The notes under the pieces were generated by a model. The model saw only the letters and a program-made list of their open reading frames with translations, was not told the origin of the DNA and searched no databases. Source: Pseudomonadota bacterium (GTDB lineage Bacteria > Desulfobacterota > Binatia > Binatales > Binataceae). From it: DNA of 64,000 nucleotides. The stretch is from contig JAJPIL010000026.1 of NCBI GenBank assembly GCA_021324755.1, positions 1 to 64,000 of the forward strand, in the 5' to 3' direction. A program made the position numbers and the translations under genes. The first letter of the stretch is position 1. Every line of letters begins with the position of its first letter. Positions 1 through 10,163 of the stretch are shown here, piece after piece.

Positions 1-12
1 CCGATAAAACGG

Positions 13-201
13 ATGCTTCTTTCGACCTCGCCCGAGGGTTACGCGGGTTGTTGCATGGCGATCCGTGACATGGGCCAGCGCCAATCGATTCGTTCGATCA
101 AGCTTCCTACGCTAGTTATCGCTGGCAGCCGCGACCCGTCGACGCCTCCCGAACGCGCGCGCGAGATTGCGGATGCGACCGCTTTTAGGTTTTTGGATTA
201 A
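13..201 (+). pseudogene. C-terminal part of an alpha/beta hydrolase resembling 3-oxoadipate enol-lactonase (PcaD-like); appears 3'-truncated, 5' side may lie outside window
   Basis: GYAGCCMAIRDMGQR..LPTLVIAGSRDPSTPPERAREIAD matches the PcaD-like motif order, but the ORF ends shortly after instead of continuing to the usual catalytic-His region. Confidence 0.5.
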
Positions 202-992
202 GAAGTTATCGGCTTGAGCGAGACGACAAAGTCGGCGATCGCTTTAACCACCGTATCGGGCTTTTCTCGCTGGGGAAAATGCCCGCATCCATCGAGCACC
301 AAACTTCTAACTGGTACGCGGGCACCGCGTTGGATTGCATCGACTTGAGCGAGCGTTGCGTACTCGTCTTGATCGCCTTGAATAACGAGAATAGGAACGC
401 GAATCTTTGGAATGTATTCCTCGATGTTCCAATGCCGAAAGTCTGGGTGGAGCCAAGAATCGTTCCATCGAAAAAACGCGTATTCGGTATTTGTTCCGTG
501 CCAGACCCTCAGCTTTGCCGCAAGTTCCCCTTTTTCGAACGCTTCTCGCGCCTGAGCGATCGATCTTAGCGTTACTGGTTCGACGAATACGTGGGGCGCG
601 ATTAACGCTAAGCCCTCGAGATTGCTCGGCTGCGCATGACCAGCATAGATTATGGCTATCGAAGCGCCGTCCGAATGTCCCACAAGCGCGTGCCTTCCCA
701 CATGTAACTCCTTCAGCACGCTCGGCAAGACGTCCAACGCCTCGTCATGCATGTACCGCACAGAGGATCGCGGCTCAACCGGATCGGACGCGCCGTAACC
801 GGGCCGGCTATAAACTACCGCCGGTAGTCCGGACTCATTGGCCACGCGTTGCGGGAAATCGCGCCACAGGCTGCAGCACCCGAGCCCGTCGTGGAGGAAG
901 ACTAGCGCCAAAGTGTCGGGCGCAAGAGTGCCGTAAATTTCAAATTCAATTCGTCCGGTACGTAGCTTCAAGAAACGCCTATCGTTAGACAT
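198..992 (-). CDS. alpha/beta hydrolase
   Basis: FLHDGLGCCSLWRDFP, LVGHSDGASIA nucleophile elbow, GCGHFPQREKPD C-terminal His motif; start set at internal Met (MSNDRRF). Confidence 0.85.
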   Translation of the reverse strand: MSNDRRFLKLRTGRIEFEIYGTLAPDTLALVFLHDGLGCCSLWRDFPQRVANESGLPAVVYSRPGYGASDPVEPRSSVRYMHDEALDVLPSVLKELHVGRHALVGHSDGASIAIIYAGHAQPSNLEGLALIAPHVFVEPVTLRSIAQAREAFEKGELAAKLRVWHGTNTEYAFFRWNDSWLHPDFRHWNIEEYIPKIRVPILVIQGDQDEYATLAQVDAIQRGARVPVRSLVLDGCGHFPQREKPDTVVKAIADFVVSLKPITS

Positions 993-1352
993 CGATTTGA
1001 GCTCATCCGCGAGGTTCAAGCATAAATGATTCCTAAATTTAGCTGAAAAAAACGGAAACACGGGGAACATGCGGTCAAGGCCGGCTTACTTTTTTGATGC
1101 TTCGCTATCAAAAGGTTGCCTTGGGGCCCAGATTAAGCTGCCTTCTAAAAGGTTGACCGTAGAGTTAGACTAAAATAGCCATCACAAGGGTTCCAGCGTG
1201 CCGAGCGGGGACGAGGGGGCAAGTTAGAGCGCGCGCGAAAAGTGGTGCAAGTTTTTTGCGAAAGTCGAATGGAATTAAAAGTTAGCCCCAACATACGCGG
1301 CTTGTAATTCGGTTGGGGTTCTAGCCTGGCAGGGAAGTTTTGGGAAACCGCG

Positions 1353-3005
1353 ATGATCGATTTTCAGACCCAGCCTTCGCGCTACAAACATTGGAAGCTT
1401 GAATTCGACGGTCCGGTGGCGTGGCTTTTGATGGACGTGAACGAACATGGGGGGCTCCATCCGGGCTACGAACTTAAGTTGAACTCGTACGACTTGGGCG
1501 TGGATATCGAGTTGTACGATGCCGTGCAGCGGCTTCGTTTCGAGCATCCGGAGGTCCGTTCAGTCGTGCTGACGTCAGCCAAGGACCGCGTGTTTTGCGC
1601 GGGGGCCAATATACGGATGCTCGCACAGGCAGATTATGCCTTTAAGGTAAACTTTTGTAAGTTCACTAATGAAACAAGGTTGGCCATGGAAGACGCTTCC
1701 GCCTTCTCCGGCCAAACCTGGATTGCGGCGATAAACGGACCCTGCGCCGGCGGCGGTTATGAGCTCGCACTGGCCACCGAGTATATACTGATGGCGGATG
1801 ACGGCAACACCTCGGTGGCCTTGCCTGAGCTGCCCCTGCTGGCCGTCTTGCCGGGTACCGGAGGGCTCACGCGCTTGGTCGACAAGCGAAAAGTCAGGCG
1901 CGACTTGGCAGACGTTTTCTGCACCACCGAGGAAGGCGTCAAAGGAAGCCGGGCGGTAGAATGGCGCTTGGTTGACGAACTGGTTACCCGCAGTAGACTG
2001 CGGCAGACGGCCTTGGCGCGGGCGCGAGAGTTCGCAAGCCGCTCTGATCGTCCCGATGGGGCGCAGGGGATCGTTCTTACGCCGATCGTTCGCACGGTCG
2101 AGCAGGACCGGATCGCCTACCAGGACCTTACCCTAACTTTTGACCGGTACCGAAAAGTGGCGAGTTTCGAGGTGCAGGCACCCGCCGTGGCACCGCCTGC
2201 CAGTGTCGAGGCGATGGTCGCCCTGGGTGCCGACTTTTGGCCGCTGCGATTGGCACGCGAGCTCGAAGACGCGATCCTCCATTTGCGCTTCAACGAGGAC
2301 GCACTAACAACGTGGGTTTTCAAAACGCGCGGAGAGCTATCCACGGTCGCCGCCTATGACCAGTTCTTGTGGAAGAACCGAAGCCATTGGCTCGTGCGCG
2401 AGATCGTCCTTTACTGGAAGCGTGTGTTGAAACGTCTTGACGTTTCCTCGCGCTCGCTGTTTGCGGTGATCGAGCCCGGATCGTGCTTCGTGGGGATGCT
2501 GTTCGAGTTGGCTCTGGCCGCTGACCGCTCGTACATGCTTTCGGGAACCTTTGACGGCAGCCAAAGCGAACCGGCTCGTATTGCGCTCAGCGAGTTAAAT
2601 TTTGGGTCGTTACCGATGGCGAACGGGTTGAGCCGCTTAGAGACGCGGTTTTGGCATGACCGCGAAGCTTTGCGCCGGCTGCGTGAAACCGTGCTGGGCC
2701 ACGAGCTCGAAGCCGAGCAAGCATTTGAGTTGGGCTTAATTACGGCGGCTCCGGACGAAATCGACTGGGAAGACGAGCTTAGGTTGGCATTGGAGGAAAG
2801 GGCCGCTTTTTCCCCAGACGCGCTTACGGGGCTCGAGGCGTCGCTGCGGTTCGTCGGTCCTGAGACGCTCGAAACTAAGATTTTCGGGCGCCTTTCCACT
2901 TGGCAGAACTGGATCTTCCTGCGGCCCAATGCGACGGGGGAAAAGGGAGCACTTAGGCGCTACGGCACGGGACTGCGCGCTGATTTCGACGGGAGGCGAG
3001 TATGA
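1353..3005 (+). CDS. boxC: benzoyl-CoA-dihydrodiol lyase / 2,3-epoxybenzoyl-CoA dihydrolase (BoxC)
   Basis: 550 aa crotonase-family protein with BoxC length and N-terminal pattern; overlaps start of boxB. Confidence 0.88.
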   Translation: MIDFQTQPSRYKHWKLEFDGPVAWLLMDVNEHGGLHPGYELKLNSYDLGVDIELYDAVQRLRFEHPEVRSVVLTSAKDRVFCAGANIRMLAQADYAFKVNFCKFTNETRLAMEDASAFSGQTWIAAINGPCAGGGYELALATEYILMADDGNTSVALPELPLLAVLPGTGGLTRLVDKRKVRRDLADVFCTTEEGVKGSRAVEWRLVDELVTRSRLRQTALARAREFASRSDRPDGAQGIVLTPIVRTVEQDRIAYQDLTLTFDRYRKVASFEVQAPAVAPPASVEAMVALGADFWPLRLARELEDAILHLRFNEDALTTWVFKTRGELSTVAAYDQFLWKNRSHWLVREIVLYWKRVLKRLDVSSRSLFAVIEPGSCFVGMLFELALAADRSYMLSGTFDGSQSEPARIALSELNFGSLPMANGLSRLETRFWHDREALRRLRETVLGHELEAEQAFELGLITAAPDEIDWEDELRLALEERAAFSPDALTGLEASLRFVGPETLETKIFGRLSTWQNWIFLRPNATGEKGALRRYGTGLRADFDGRRV

Positions 3006-4420
3006 GCAGTGTCAATTACTCCGAGCGTATTCCCAATAATGTAAACCTTGCTGAGGACAGACGGCTCAGGCGGGCTTTGGAGCAATGGCAGCCGCGTTTT
3101 TTGGATTGGTGGCGCGAGATGGGGCCTCAGGCGTTTAAGACCAATGAAGTGTACTTGCGGACGGCAGTATCGGTCGACGCGGCTGGATGGGCTCAATTTG
3201 GCTTCGTGCGGATGCCCGAGTACAGATGGGGGATTTTCTTGGCCGAGCCACAACCTGGCAGGACGATCGCCTTCGGCGAGCACAAGGGCGAACCTGTATG
3301 GCAGGAGGTCCCAGGAGAGTATCGCGGCGCTCTGCGGCGCTTAATCGTAGTGCAAGGCGACACCGAGCCCGCGTCGGTGGAACAACAACGAGCCCTCGGC
3401 CGGACGGCGCCATCGCTTTACGACTTGCGCAACCTATTCCAGGTCAACGTCGAAGAAGGACGCCATCTGTGGGCGATGGTCTACCTCCTACACAAGTTCT
3501 TTGGCCGTGACGGACGCGAAGAGGCGGACGAGCTTTTGAATCGGCATTCGGGCGATAAAGACAAACCCCGGATCCTGGGCGCCTTCAACGAAGACACGCC
3601 GGACTGGCTTTCGTTTTTTATGTTCACGTTTTTTACCGACCGCGACGGTCGCTTTCAGCTCGCCGCGCTCGCTGAGTCGGGTTTCGATCCGCTTGCTCGC
3701 ACCTGCCGCTTCATGTTGACCGAAGAGGCTCATCACATGTTCGTAGGCGACACCGGCGTGGCGCGGATCGTTCGGCGAACGTGCGAGCTTATGCGTGAGC
3801 ATGATACTGACCAGGTTGGGAAATATGGCGGGATCGATCTAGCGCTCATCCAGAAGTACCTCAACTTCCATTATTCGGTCTCGCTCGACCTTTTCGGTTC
3901 GGAGCTTTCCACGAATGCTGCAAACTATTACGCGATGGGGCTCAAGGGGCGGTATCAGGAAGAAAAGCTCGCCGACGACCATCGTTTGCAAGGCTCAACC
4001 TATCCAGTCGTAACTCCCGAGGGTTCAACGATTGACGTCAAAGAGGTGCCTGCCCTGGCCGCACTTAACGAGAGGCTTCGCGACGACTATATCGCTGATT
4101 GTCAAAAGGGCGTGGAGCGCTGGAATCGAATAATTCGAGCTGCAGGGATCGATTTCGAGCTCAAACTGCCGCATCGCGGTTTTAACCGCAAGGTGGGGCA
4201 TTTCGCCGGCCTATGGATAACGCCCGAAGGTCGAATTGTCTCGGAACAGGAATGGCGCAGCAACGAGGCAAAATGGCTTCCGACACAGGCCGACAAGGAA
4301 TTTGTCGCCTCACTCATGCGCCCCGTGATCGAGCCTGGTAAGTTTGCAGCCTGGATTGCACCGCCTGCCAGAGGTATAAATGGCAAACCTATCGACTTCG
4401 AGTACGTGCGTATAGATTGA
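3002..4420 (+). CDS. boxB: benzoyl-CoA 2,3-epoxidase subunit B (BoxB), diiron oxygenase
   Basis: 472 aa; TEEAHHMFVGDTGV diiron-type motif; translationally coupled to boxC. Confidence 0.9.
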   Translation: MSSVNYSERIPNNVNLAEDRRLRRALEQWQPRFLDWWREMGPQAFKTNEVYLRTAVSVDAAGWAQFGFVRMPEYRWGIFLAEPQPGRTIAFGEHKGEPVWQEVPGEYRGALRRLIVVQGDTEPASVEQQRALGRTAPSLYDLRNLFQVNVEEGRHLWAMVYLLHKFFGRDGREEADELLNRHSGDKDKPRILGAFNEDTPDWLSFFMFTFFTDRDGRFQLAALAESGFDPLARTCRFMLTEEAHHMFVGDTGVARIVRRTCELMREHDTDQVGKYGGIDLALIQKYLNFHYSVSLDLFGSELSTNAANYYAMGLKGRYQEEKLADDHRLQGSTYPVVTPEGSTIDVKEVPALAALNERLRDDYIADCQKGVERWNRIIRAAGIDFELKLPHRGFNRKVGHFAGLWITPEGRIVSEQEWRSNEAKWLPTQADKEFVASLMRPVIEPGKFAAWIAPPARGINGKPIDFEYVRID

Positions 4421-4629
4421 CCCAGGCAGATGAAACCTTGCTCTGGAAGGGACTTTTAAAGGAAATTTTTCGAGATCATCTTCAGGCGCTCGGCTGAGCG
4501 AACAATAAGGCCGGACTCTTAAGTGTGCCCCAGACGTTTCCTAAATCGTGTCGAAGGTATGGGGGACCCGAAAGACGGGCTTTGAAGTCTGTCGGAGTGC
4601 TTTGGAAGGTTATCTACAGGTAGCGAGAA

Positions 4630-5607
4630 GTGTCTTGCGAAGTTAGTCATCGTTTTGTGCACACCAATGGAATCAGGATGCACCTCGCCGAGATGGGGGA
4701 CGGTCCGTTGGTGCTTTTGTGCCACGGGTTCCCAGAATGCTGGTACTCGTGGCGTCACCAATTAAAAGCGCTTGCGCAAGCGGGCTTTCATGTCGTCGCA
4801 CCAGACCAGCGAGGATACGGCCAGACGGACCGACCGGCGGAAATCAGAGCATACAGCATTTTTCAGTTAGTGGGCGACATGGTGGGCCTCGTTCAGGAGC
4901 TTGGTTATACCTCTGCCGTGATCGTCGGGCATGACTGGGGCGCGCCTGTGGCCTGGTATAGCGGTTTGCTCAGGCCAGACCTGTTTACGGCAGTTGGCCT
5001 GCTTAGTGTGCCATACATTCCGCGCCCGTCGGCACGACCGAGCGAGCTGATGCGCGCCTTGGCGGGTGACAAAGTGTTCTACCAAGAGTACTTTCAGGAG
5101 CCCGGCAGGGCTGAGAGCGAGCTCGAGGCCGATTTAGAAAAAAGTCTTTTGGCGATTTTCTACTCGGCTTCGGGTGAGGCTTCGCCAAAAGAGCGGTGGC
5201 GCTACCTCTTTGACCGTGACGAACCACTTTCGCGAACGCTCAGTGTGCCAGACAAACTTCCGCAGTGGCTTAGCGAGGAAGACCTAAAATTTTTTGCTGC
5301 GGAGTTCCGTCGGACGGGATTTAGCGGAGGGCTCAACTGGTATCGGAACATAGACTTTAACTGGGAGCTTACGCCCTTTCTCAACGGGGCGAAAATACTT
5401 CAGCCTGCGCTGTTTATCGCCGGTGACAAGGATCCCGTGGTCGAATTTTATCGCGACGCGTACCAAAAGCTTGAGCATTTCGTCCCCAAGCTGCAAGGCA
5501 AGTTTCTGCTGCCGGGCGCAGGCCATTGGATTCAGCAGGAGCGGCCCGATAAGGTGAATCAACTGCTGTTAGACTTTCTGAATCGTCTCGGACATCTTTC
5601 GTCTTGA
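4630..5607 (+). CDS. alpha/beta hydrolase, epoxide hydrolase type
   Basis: LCHGFPECWYSWRHQ, PDQRGYGQTDRP, VGHDWGAPVAW and GAGHWIQQERPD motifs; GTG start. Confidence 0.88.
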   Translation: MSCEVSHRFVHTNGIRMHLAEMGDGPLVLLCHGFPECWYSWRHQLKALAQAGFHVVAPDQRGYGQTDRPAEIRAYSIFQLVGDMVGLVQELGYTSAVIVGHDWGAPVAWYSGLLRPDLFTAVGLLSVPYIPRPSARPSELMRALAGDKVFYQEYFQEPGRAESELEADLEKSLLAIFYSASGEASPKERWRYLFDRDEPLSRTLSVPDKLPQWLSEEDLKFFAAEFRRTGFSGGLNWYRNIDFNWELTPFLNGAKILQPALFIAGDKDPVVEFYRDAYQKLEHFVPKLQGKFLLPGAGHWIQQERPDKVNQLLLDFLNRLGHLSS

Positions 5608-5743
5608 CCCAGCGCAGCGGAGTAGAAAATGGCATCGGCTGCTTTTCTGCTTTAGAAGCTTTCTGGTCGTTTCTGAGAAACAGTCGCGAATCAGTTGCTC
5701 GCGCAAGATCAACGCTCCTGGCGGAGCTGGGCCAGAAGCTTTT

Positions 5744-6511
5744 ATGGCTGGGACAGATAGGGTTTTCGGTTCGTCCGATGTGCCATATTACGGCCGAATT
5801 GGCGGCCGAATTCGGGTGCGCAAGTTTTTGTGGAACCCTCGTGCTGCGGACAGGCATTCACTTACGTCCTTTGGTCGACTGGCCTGGCGAATTCTCAGCC
5901 TTGGCGTAACGCCGGGGCGGGCGCGCGGACCGCTGGCGGCTTGGCAGGCTTGGGAGCTATTGGCGAATCGTTTGTGGCCCAAAACGGAAATTCCCAAGGC
6001 CCCTTACGGCCTTTTAAGCCTTCGCCTCTCGCCGTACCGGGGAAGTCCGCTGCTTTTGCCGGACGGAACGTTAATACGAGACGGCTTTTTGGTCGGGGAG
6101 TTGCACTGTAACAACCAAGCTATTTTGAGCCTAGTCGCTTCCGGTCGCAAAAATCCGTTCGCAGCCTGCCGGGAAGATTTGCGGCGGCTTGCCAGTTGGT
6201 TGGAAGAAGTCGACAAGGAACGCGCAATTCGAGCGATTTGTGGATTTACGATCCTCGTCAAGGCAGCTCGGCGTTTGGGCTTCGTGCCGCGCAATCCAGA
6301 AATGGGGCTTCGTAGGCGGTTCGAGAAGTTTTACATGACAGGCCTGTTAATACTCTATAGCATTCAGGGCTCGAGGCGCGTGTTTCAGGGAAGCACGCCG
6401 ACGACCTTGCCGTGCGAGGTTTGGATGTCGCGCGACGAACTGTTGAGACGCTACGGGCCGAGGCAGCGAGATGAGGCGCGGCAGAACGCGAGTCTTGAAC
6501 TTTGCGATTAA
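5744..6511 (+). CDS. YkoP-like domain protein
   Basis: LPDGTLIRDGFLVGELHCNNQ...ICGFTILVKAARRLGF pattern resembles YkoP-type domain; start uncertain. Confidence 0.5.
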   Translation: MAGTDRVFGSSDVPYYGRIGGRIRVRKFLWNPRAADRHSLTSFGRLAWRILSLGVTPGRARGPLAAWQAWELLANRLWPKTEIPKAPYGLLSLRLSPYRGSPLLLPDGTLIRDGFLVGELHCNNQAILSLVASGRKNPFAACREDLRRLASWLEEVDKERAIRAICGFTILVKAARRLGFVPRNPEMGLRRRFEKFYMTGLLILYSIQGSRRVFQGSTPTTLPCEVWMSRDELLRRYGPRQRDEARQNASLELCD

Positions 6512-6875
6512 GTAACGCTGCTTTGTTGCCGCGCTGAGCTGTATAAGTCGGTAATAAAACACTGACGCCTGCGGCGCAAAGCAGCGAAGGCAACGAATCA
6601 AGTTCTACGTGGCGGCAAAAGTTAGCGTGTAGCGACTAATGTCCAGTGCGTCTCTAGTTAAGTCTCTAGCAAGAGCTGGAAGAGGCAGCTTGACCAATCT
6701 GACGCGAATCGGCCCACGGTCTGTCGCCTCGCGTATGGGTCAGCTTTGAAAAAAATCCCGCGATTCTCACGCGACAAGCTCGCCACTATTTATGGCAGTG
6801 TTGTAGCGCCTATGGGTTCTGCCTTCAAAGGAATTCGTGCACCGAGTAGAAATTTTGAGGTGCGAAGGAACCGCT

Positions 6876-7364
6876 ATGGGGAAGACGAGTGCCGGTTTGC
6901 TGATGTTTCGCGTGCGCGACAAAGGACGACTCGAAGTTTTGCTGGTCCATCCAGGTGGACCCTTCTGGGCAGGCAAGGACAAGGGGGCTTGGTTCTTGCC
7001 CAAAGGAGAGCTCAAGGCTGGGGAAGAGCCACTAGCAGCGGCAAAACGAGAATTTACCGAGGAGACGGGTCTTTCGCCAAAGGAGCCGTTGATTCCCCTT
7101 GGTACTGTAAAACATCGCGGCGGCAAGACCGTTTACGCGTGGGCGTTCGAAAGCGATTGCGATCCCTCGTCGGTAAAAAGCAACACGTTCGTGCTGGAGT
7201 GGCCACCAAAATCGGGCCAAAAGAGAGAATTTCCAGAAATCGACCGCGCGCAGTTTTTTGACTTGGAAGAAGCCAAAGAAAAAATGCATCCGGCCGAACT
7301 AGACTTTCTCGCGCGACTTTATGAGTGGTGCGCCGAGCGCGGACTGATAAAGCCTTCGTCTTGA
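6876..7364 (+). CDS. NUDIX hydrolase
   Basis: Nudix box LPKGELKAGEEPLAAAKREFTEETGL. Confidence 0.9.
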   Translation: MGKTSAGLLMFRVRDKGRLEVLLVHPGGPFWAGKDKGAWFLPKGELKAGEEPLAAAKREFTEETGLSPKEPLIPLGTVKHRGGKTVYAWAFESDCDPSSVKSNTFVLEWPPKSGQKREFPEIDRAQFFDLEEAKEKMHPAELDFLARLYEWCAERGLIKPSS

Positions 7365-7382
7365 CGCTCGCATGCCCAAAGC

Positions 7383-8177
7383 TCAGCCCACCATCGTTAG
7401 ACCGCCACTTACGCTAAGCACTTGTCCGGTGACGTAGTCAGAATCGGGCGACGCGAAGAAAGCTACAGCGCCAGCGATCTCATGAGGTTGGGCGAAGCGT
7501 CGCATCGGGATCGAGCGCTTCATCGCCTCGAACAGTTTCTCCCGCCCAACCATCGCGTTCTGTAGCAAGGCGGTTTCTGTGGGCCCCGGGCATACGACAT
7601 TTACATTGATGTTGTCTCGAGCAAGCTCGCGCGCCAGAGTCTTGGAGAACGCGATAACCGCGCCCTTGCATCCGGCATACACCGCCTCGCCCGTCGAACC
7701 GACTCGACCGGCGTCGGACGAGATTGAAATTATCTTGCCGCGCGAGCGCTGCCGCATTCCGGGAATAACAGCTTTGCAGCAATTGAGGACGCCTCGATAG
7801 TTGATCGCAATTACTTTTTCCCACGTTTTGGGGTCACTTTCGACAAACGGCTCCACGATGTCCCATCCCGCGTTGTTGACCAGGATGTCGATCGGGCCGA
7901 GTTCACGCTCGGTTTTAGCAACGGCATCCAGAGCATCGTTCAACTGCGTTACGTCGAGACGGATTGAAACAGCCTTGCTTCGCGCTTGCTGGGAGATCTC
8001 CTGAGCCGTGCGAGCAGCGCCGTCCTCGTCAATGTCCGTAACGGCTACTTGTGCCCCTTCCGCGGCCAATCTCATCGCGATCGCTCGCCCGATACCTCGA
8101 GCCGCCCCAGTCACGAACGCAATTTTCCCTTCCAGTCGTCGCGCGTGAACGTCCATCGTCATTATGGTTCCTCTCAC
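7383..8177 (-). CDS. SDR-family oxidoreductase, 2-hydroxycyclohexanecarboxyl-CoA dehydrogenase (BadH)-like
   Basis: [77 protein letters not shown] as recalled for BadH. Confidence 0.8.
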   Translation of the reverse strand: MRGTIMTMDVHARRLEGKIAFVTGAARGIGRAIAMRLAAEGAQVAVTDIDEDGAARTAQEISQQARSKAVSIRLDVTQLNDALDAVAKTERELGPIDILVNNAGWDIVEPFVESDPKTWEKVIAINYRGVLNCCKAVIPGMRQRSRGKIISISSDAGRVGSTGEAVYAGCKGAVIAFSKTLARELARDNINVNVVCPGPTETALLQNAMVGREKLFEAMKRSIPMRRFAQPHEIAGAVAFFASPDSDYVTGQVLSVSGGLTMVG

Positions 8178-8342
8178 TTTTAGTCTAGTTAGTTAACAGG
8201 CATCGAGCGCTACAACAACAATTTCGGCCCGGACAACGCTGCTATCGGCGCTCTAAACGGTCTCATGAGTCTCAGAAGCTATGCCGATTTATAAATTGTT
8301 CACTCTCTACCAAGCCAAACGGTACTATCCAAGTCCCTTGCT

Positions 8343-9296
8343 TCATTGAGACAGTCTTGGATACACGTCTTGAATCAGTCGCTCCATTGTTTCAAGGACT
8401 TCGCTAAAGTTGCCCGTGCGGCAATCGAAGATAGCATCCGTGGGCCGAAGCTCCCAAATAGGTTTAAGCTGTTCGACGACTTGCGCTGCCGTGCCCACAA
8501 ATACGCGGCCCGGTTCTTCCCCAGGACGGCGCGAAGTGTCGGCTCCGTTGCCAACGATTCTCACGCCGTAACGCACGCTCAAGCCGCATTCGGAAATGTC
8601 GCGGCCCCGCTCGGTCAATTTCTTTCTCAAAAAAGCCAGCAAGCCCGTCAGCTCCTGTGCAGGCACTCTAAAGGCGTGCCAGCTTTGCCCGTATTTTGCG
8701 GCGCGTCTAATGGCTGGCTTGCTGTTGCCGCCGACGTAAATTGGCGGATGCGGCTTTTGTATCGGCTTGGGAAAGCATCCCACGTCCGAAAAGCGGTAAA
8801 ACTTCCCCGCAAAGCTTGCCCGCGGTTCAGTCCACAACTTGATAAATATCTCGAGCCATTCGTCCGTCACTTTGCCACGCTGCTCGAAGGGAGGAGAACC
8901 GACCGCGACAAACTCCTCAGCAAGCCATCCCGAACCGACGCCTACGAAAAATCGGCCGCCGGACAAAAAGTCCATCGTTGCTAGCATTTTGGCGGTCAAC
9001 ACCGGATTACGGTAAGGGACCACAAGCACGCTTGTCCCGAGCCTTATTCGCGAGGTTGCGCCTGCCACATACGACAGCAGCGAAAGCGGCTCGAGGTAGT
9101 TGTCGGTAGCGTCGATACTGAATCGACCAGTTGCGTTGTAAGGATAGCGGGACTGAATTTGGTAAGGGATAACGATATGGTCGGTCACGACGATGGAATC
9201 ATAACCTAACTCTTCTGCTTTGCGCGCAGCCTTTACGATGTTCTCCGTGGTAGCAAGCGGGCCGGAGTTAAGGAGTTGAAATCCGAGTTTTACCAT
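8343..9296 (-). CDS. LLM-class F420-dependent oxidoreductase
   Basis: Luciferase-like fold motifs: GYDSIVVTDHIVIP, RIRLGTSVLVVPYRNPVLTAKMLATMDFLSGGRFFVGVGSGWL. Confidence 0.88.
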   Translation of the reverse strand: MVKLGFQLLNSGPLATTENIVKAARKAEELGYDSIVVTDHIVIPYQIQSRYPYNATGRFSIDATDNYLEPLSLLSYVAGATSRIRLGTSVLVVPYRNPVLTAKMLATMDFLSGGRFFVGVGSGWLAEEFVAVGSPPFEQRGKVTDEWLEIFIKLWTEPRASFAGKFYRFSDVGCFPKPIQKPHPPIYVGGNSKPAIRRAAKYGQSWHAFRVPAQELTGLLAFLRKKLTERGRDISECGLSVRYGVRIVGNGADTSRRPGEEPGRVFVGTAAQVVEQLKPIWELRPTDAIFDCRTGNFSEVLETMERLIQDVYPRLSQ

Positions 9297-9378
9297 TGCT
9301 TGTCCCCCAAAAATTGGAACGCAAAAACCGACTGCGAAACGAACGAAATATATATGGCCGTGGAGTTATGAGCAAAGC

Positions 9379-10017
9379 CTACATTATGTCTCGGCTCAAA
9401 ATTGTCTTGACGCCCGCGTTACGAAAGTCATCTCGAGTGGCATCTAGCCCTTTGCCGGGGTCGACAGCTCTGCACGCATCTTCGATTACGTAGGTTTCGA
9501 ATCCAGCGTTGACCGCGTCCAGCGCCGAGTAGCGGACGCATACGTCTAGGGCCAAACCCGTGACAAAGATTCGCGAAAAGCCGCGTTCCTTAAGGTAGCT
9601 TGCAAGCCCGGTGGGAGTTTTGCGATCGTTTTCGCGAAAGGCGGAATACGAGTCCACGTTTTTGCGAAAACCTTTGCGCAAGATAAGCTCAGCGCATGGA
9701 ACGGAAAGCTCCGGATGAAACTCGGCACCGCGACTGCCTTGTACGCAGTGGTCGGGCCACAAGGTTTGCGGGCCATAATCGACCGTGATGACCTCGAACG
9801 GCTGTTTGCCGGGATGGGACGAAGCGAAGGATAGATGGCCAGCTGGATGCCAATCCTGCGTCAGTACGGCATGAGTGAAGCGCCGCGCAAGCTCGTTTAT
9901 TACCGGTACCACGGCGTCACCCTCTGGAATAGCTAGTCTTCCGCCTGGGCAGAAGTCATTTTGTACGTCGACTACGAGTAGTAAATCTTGGTCGCCAATT
10001 TTCAACTTATTGTCCAT
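9379..10017 (-). CDS. pncA: nicotinamidase/pyrazinamidase
   Basis: VVDVQNDFCPGGRL, TQDWHPAGHLSFA, VTGLALDVCVRYSALDA catalytic Cys motif. Confidence 0.9.
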   Translation of the reverse strand: MDNKLKIGDQDLLLVVDVQNDFCPGGRLAIPEGDAVVPVINELARRFTHAVLTQDWHPAGHLSFASSHPGKQPFEVITVDYGPQTLWPDHCVQGSRGAEFHPELSVPCAELILRKGFRKNVDSYSAFRENDRKTPTGLASYLKERGFSRIFVTGLALDVCVRYSALDAVNAGFETYVIEDACRAVDPGKGLDATRDDFRNAGVKTILSRDIM

Positions 10018-10163
10018 TGCAGCCTCCTTTATTTTGCGCCGTTAGCGTTCGTTCAACATATGCCGACCGAGTAGTTGACTCTTCACGCTCATTTTGAGGT
10101 GCGTGAAGTTGGCGACATGAACGTTCCCAAGCGCTGATCGTCACAGCCAGTTCCTGACGCACC

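Noticed and set aside
407-988. 193-aa plus-strand ORF
   Set aside because: Antisense to the alpha/beta hydrolase at 198-992; Arg-rich shadow translation.
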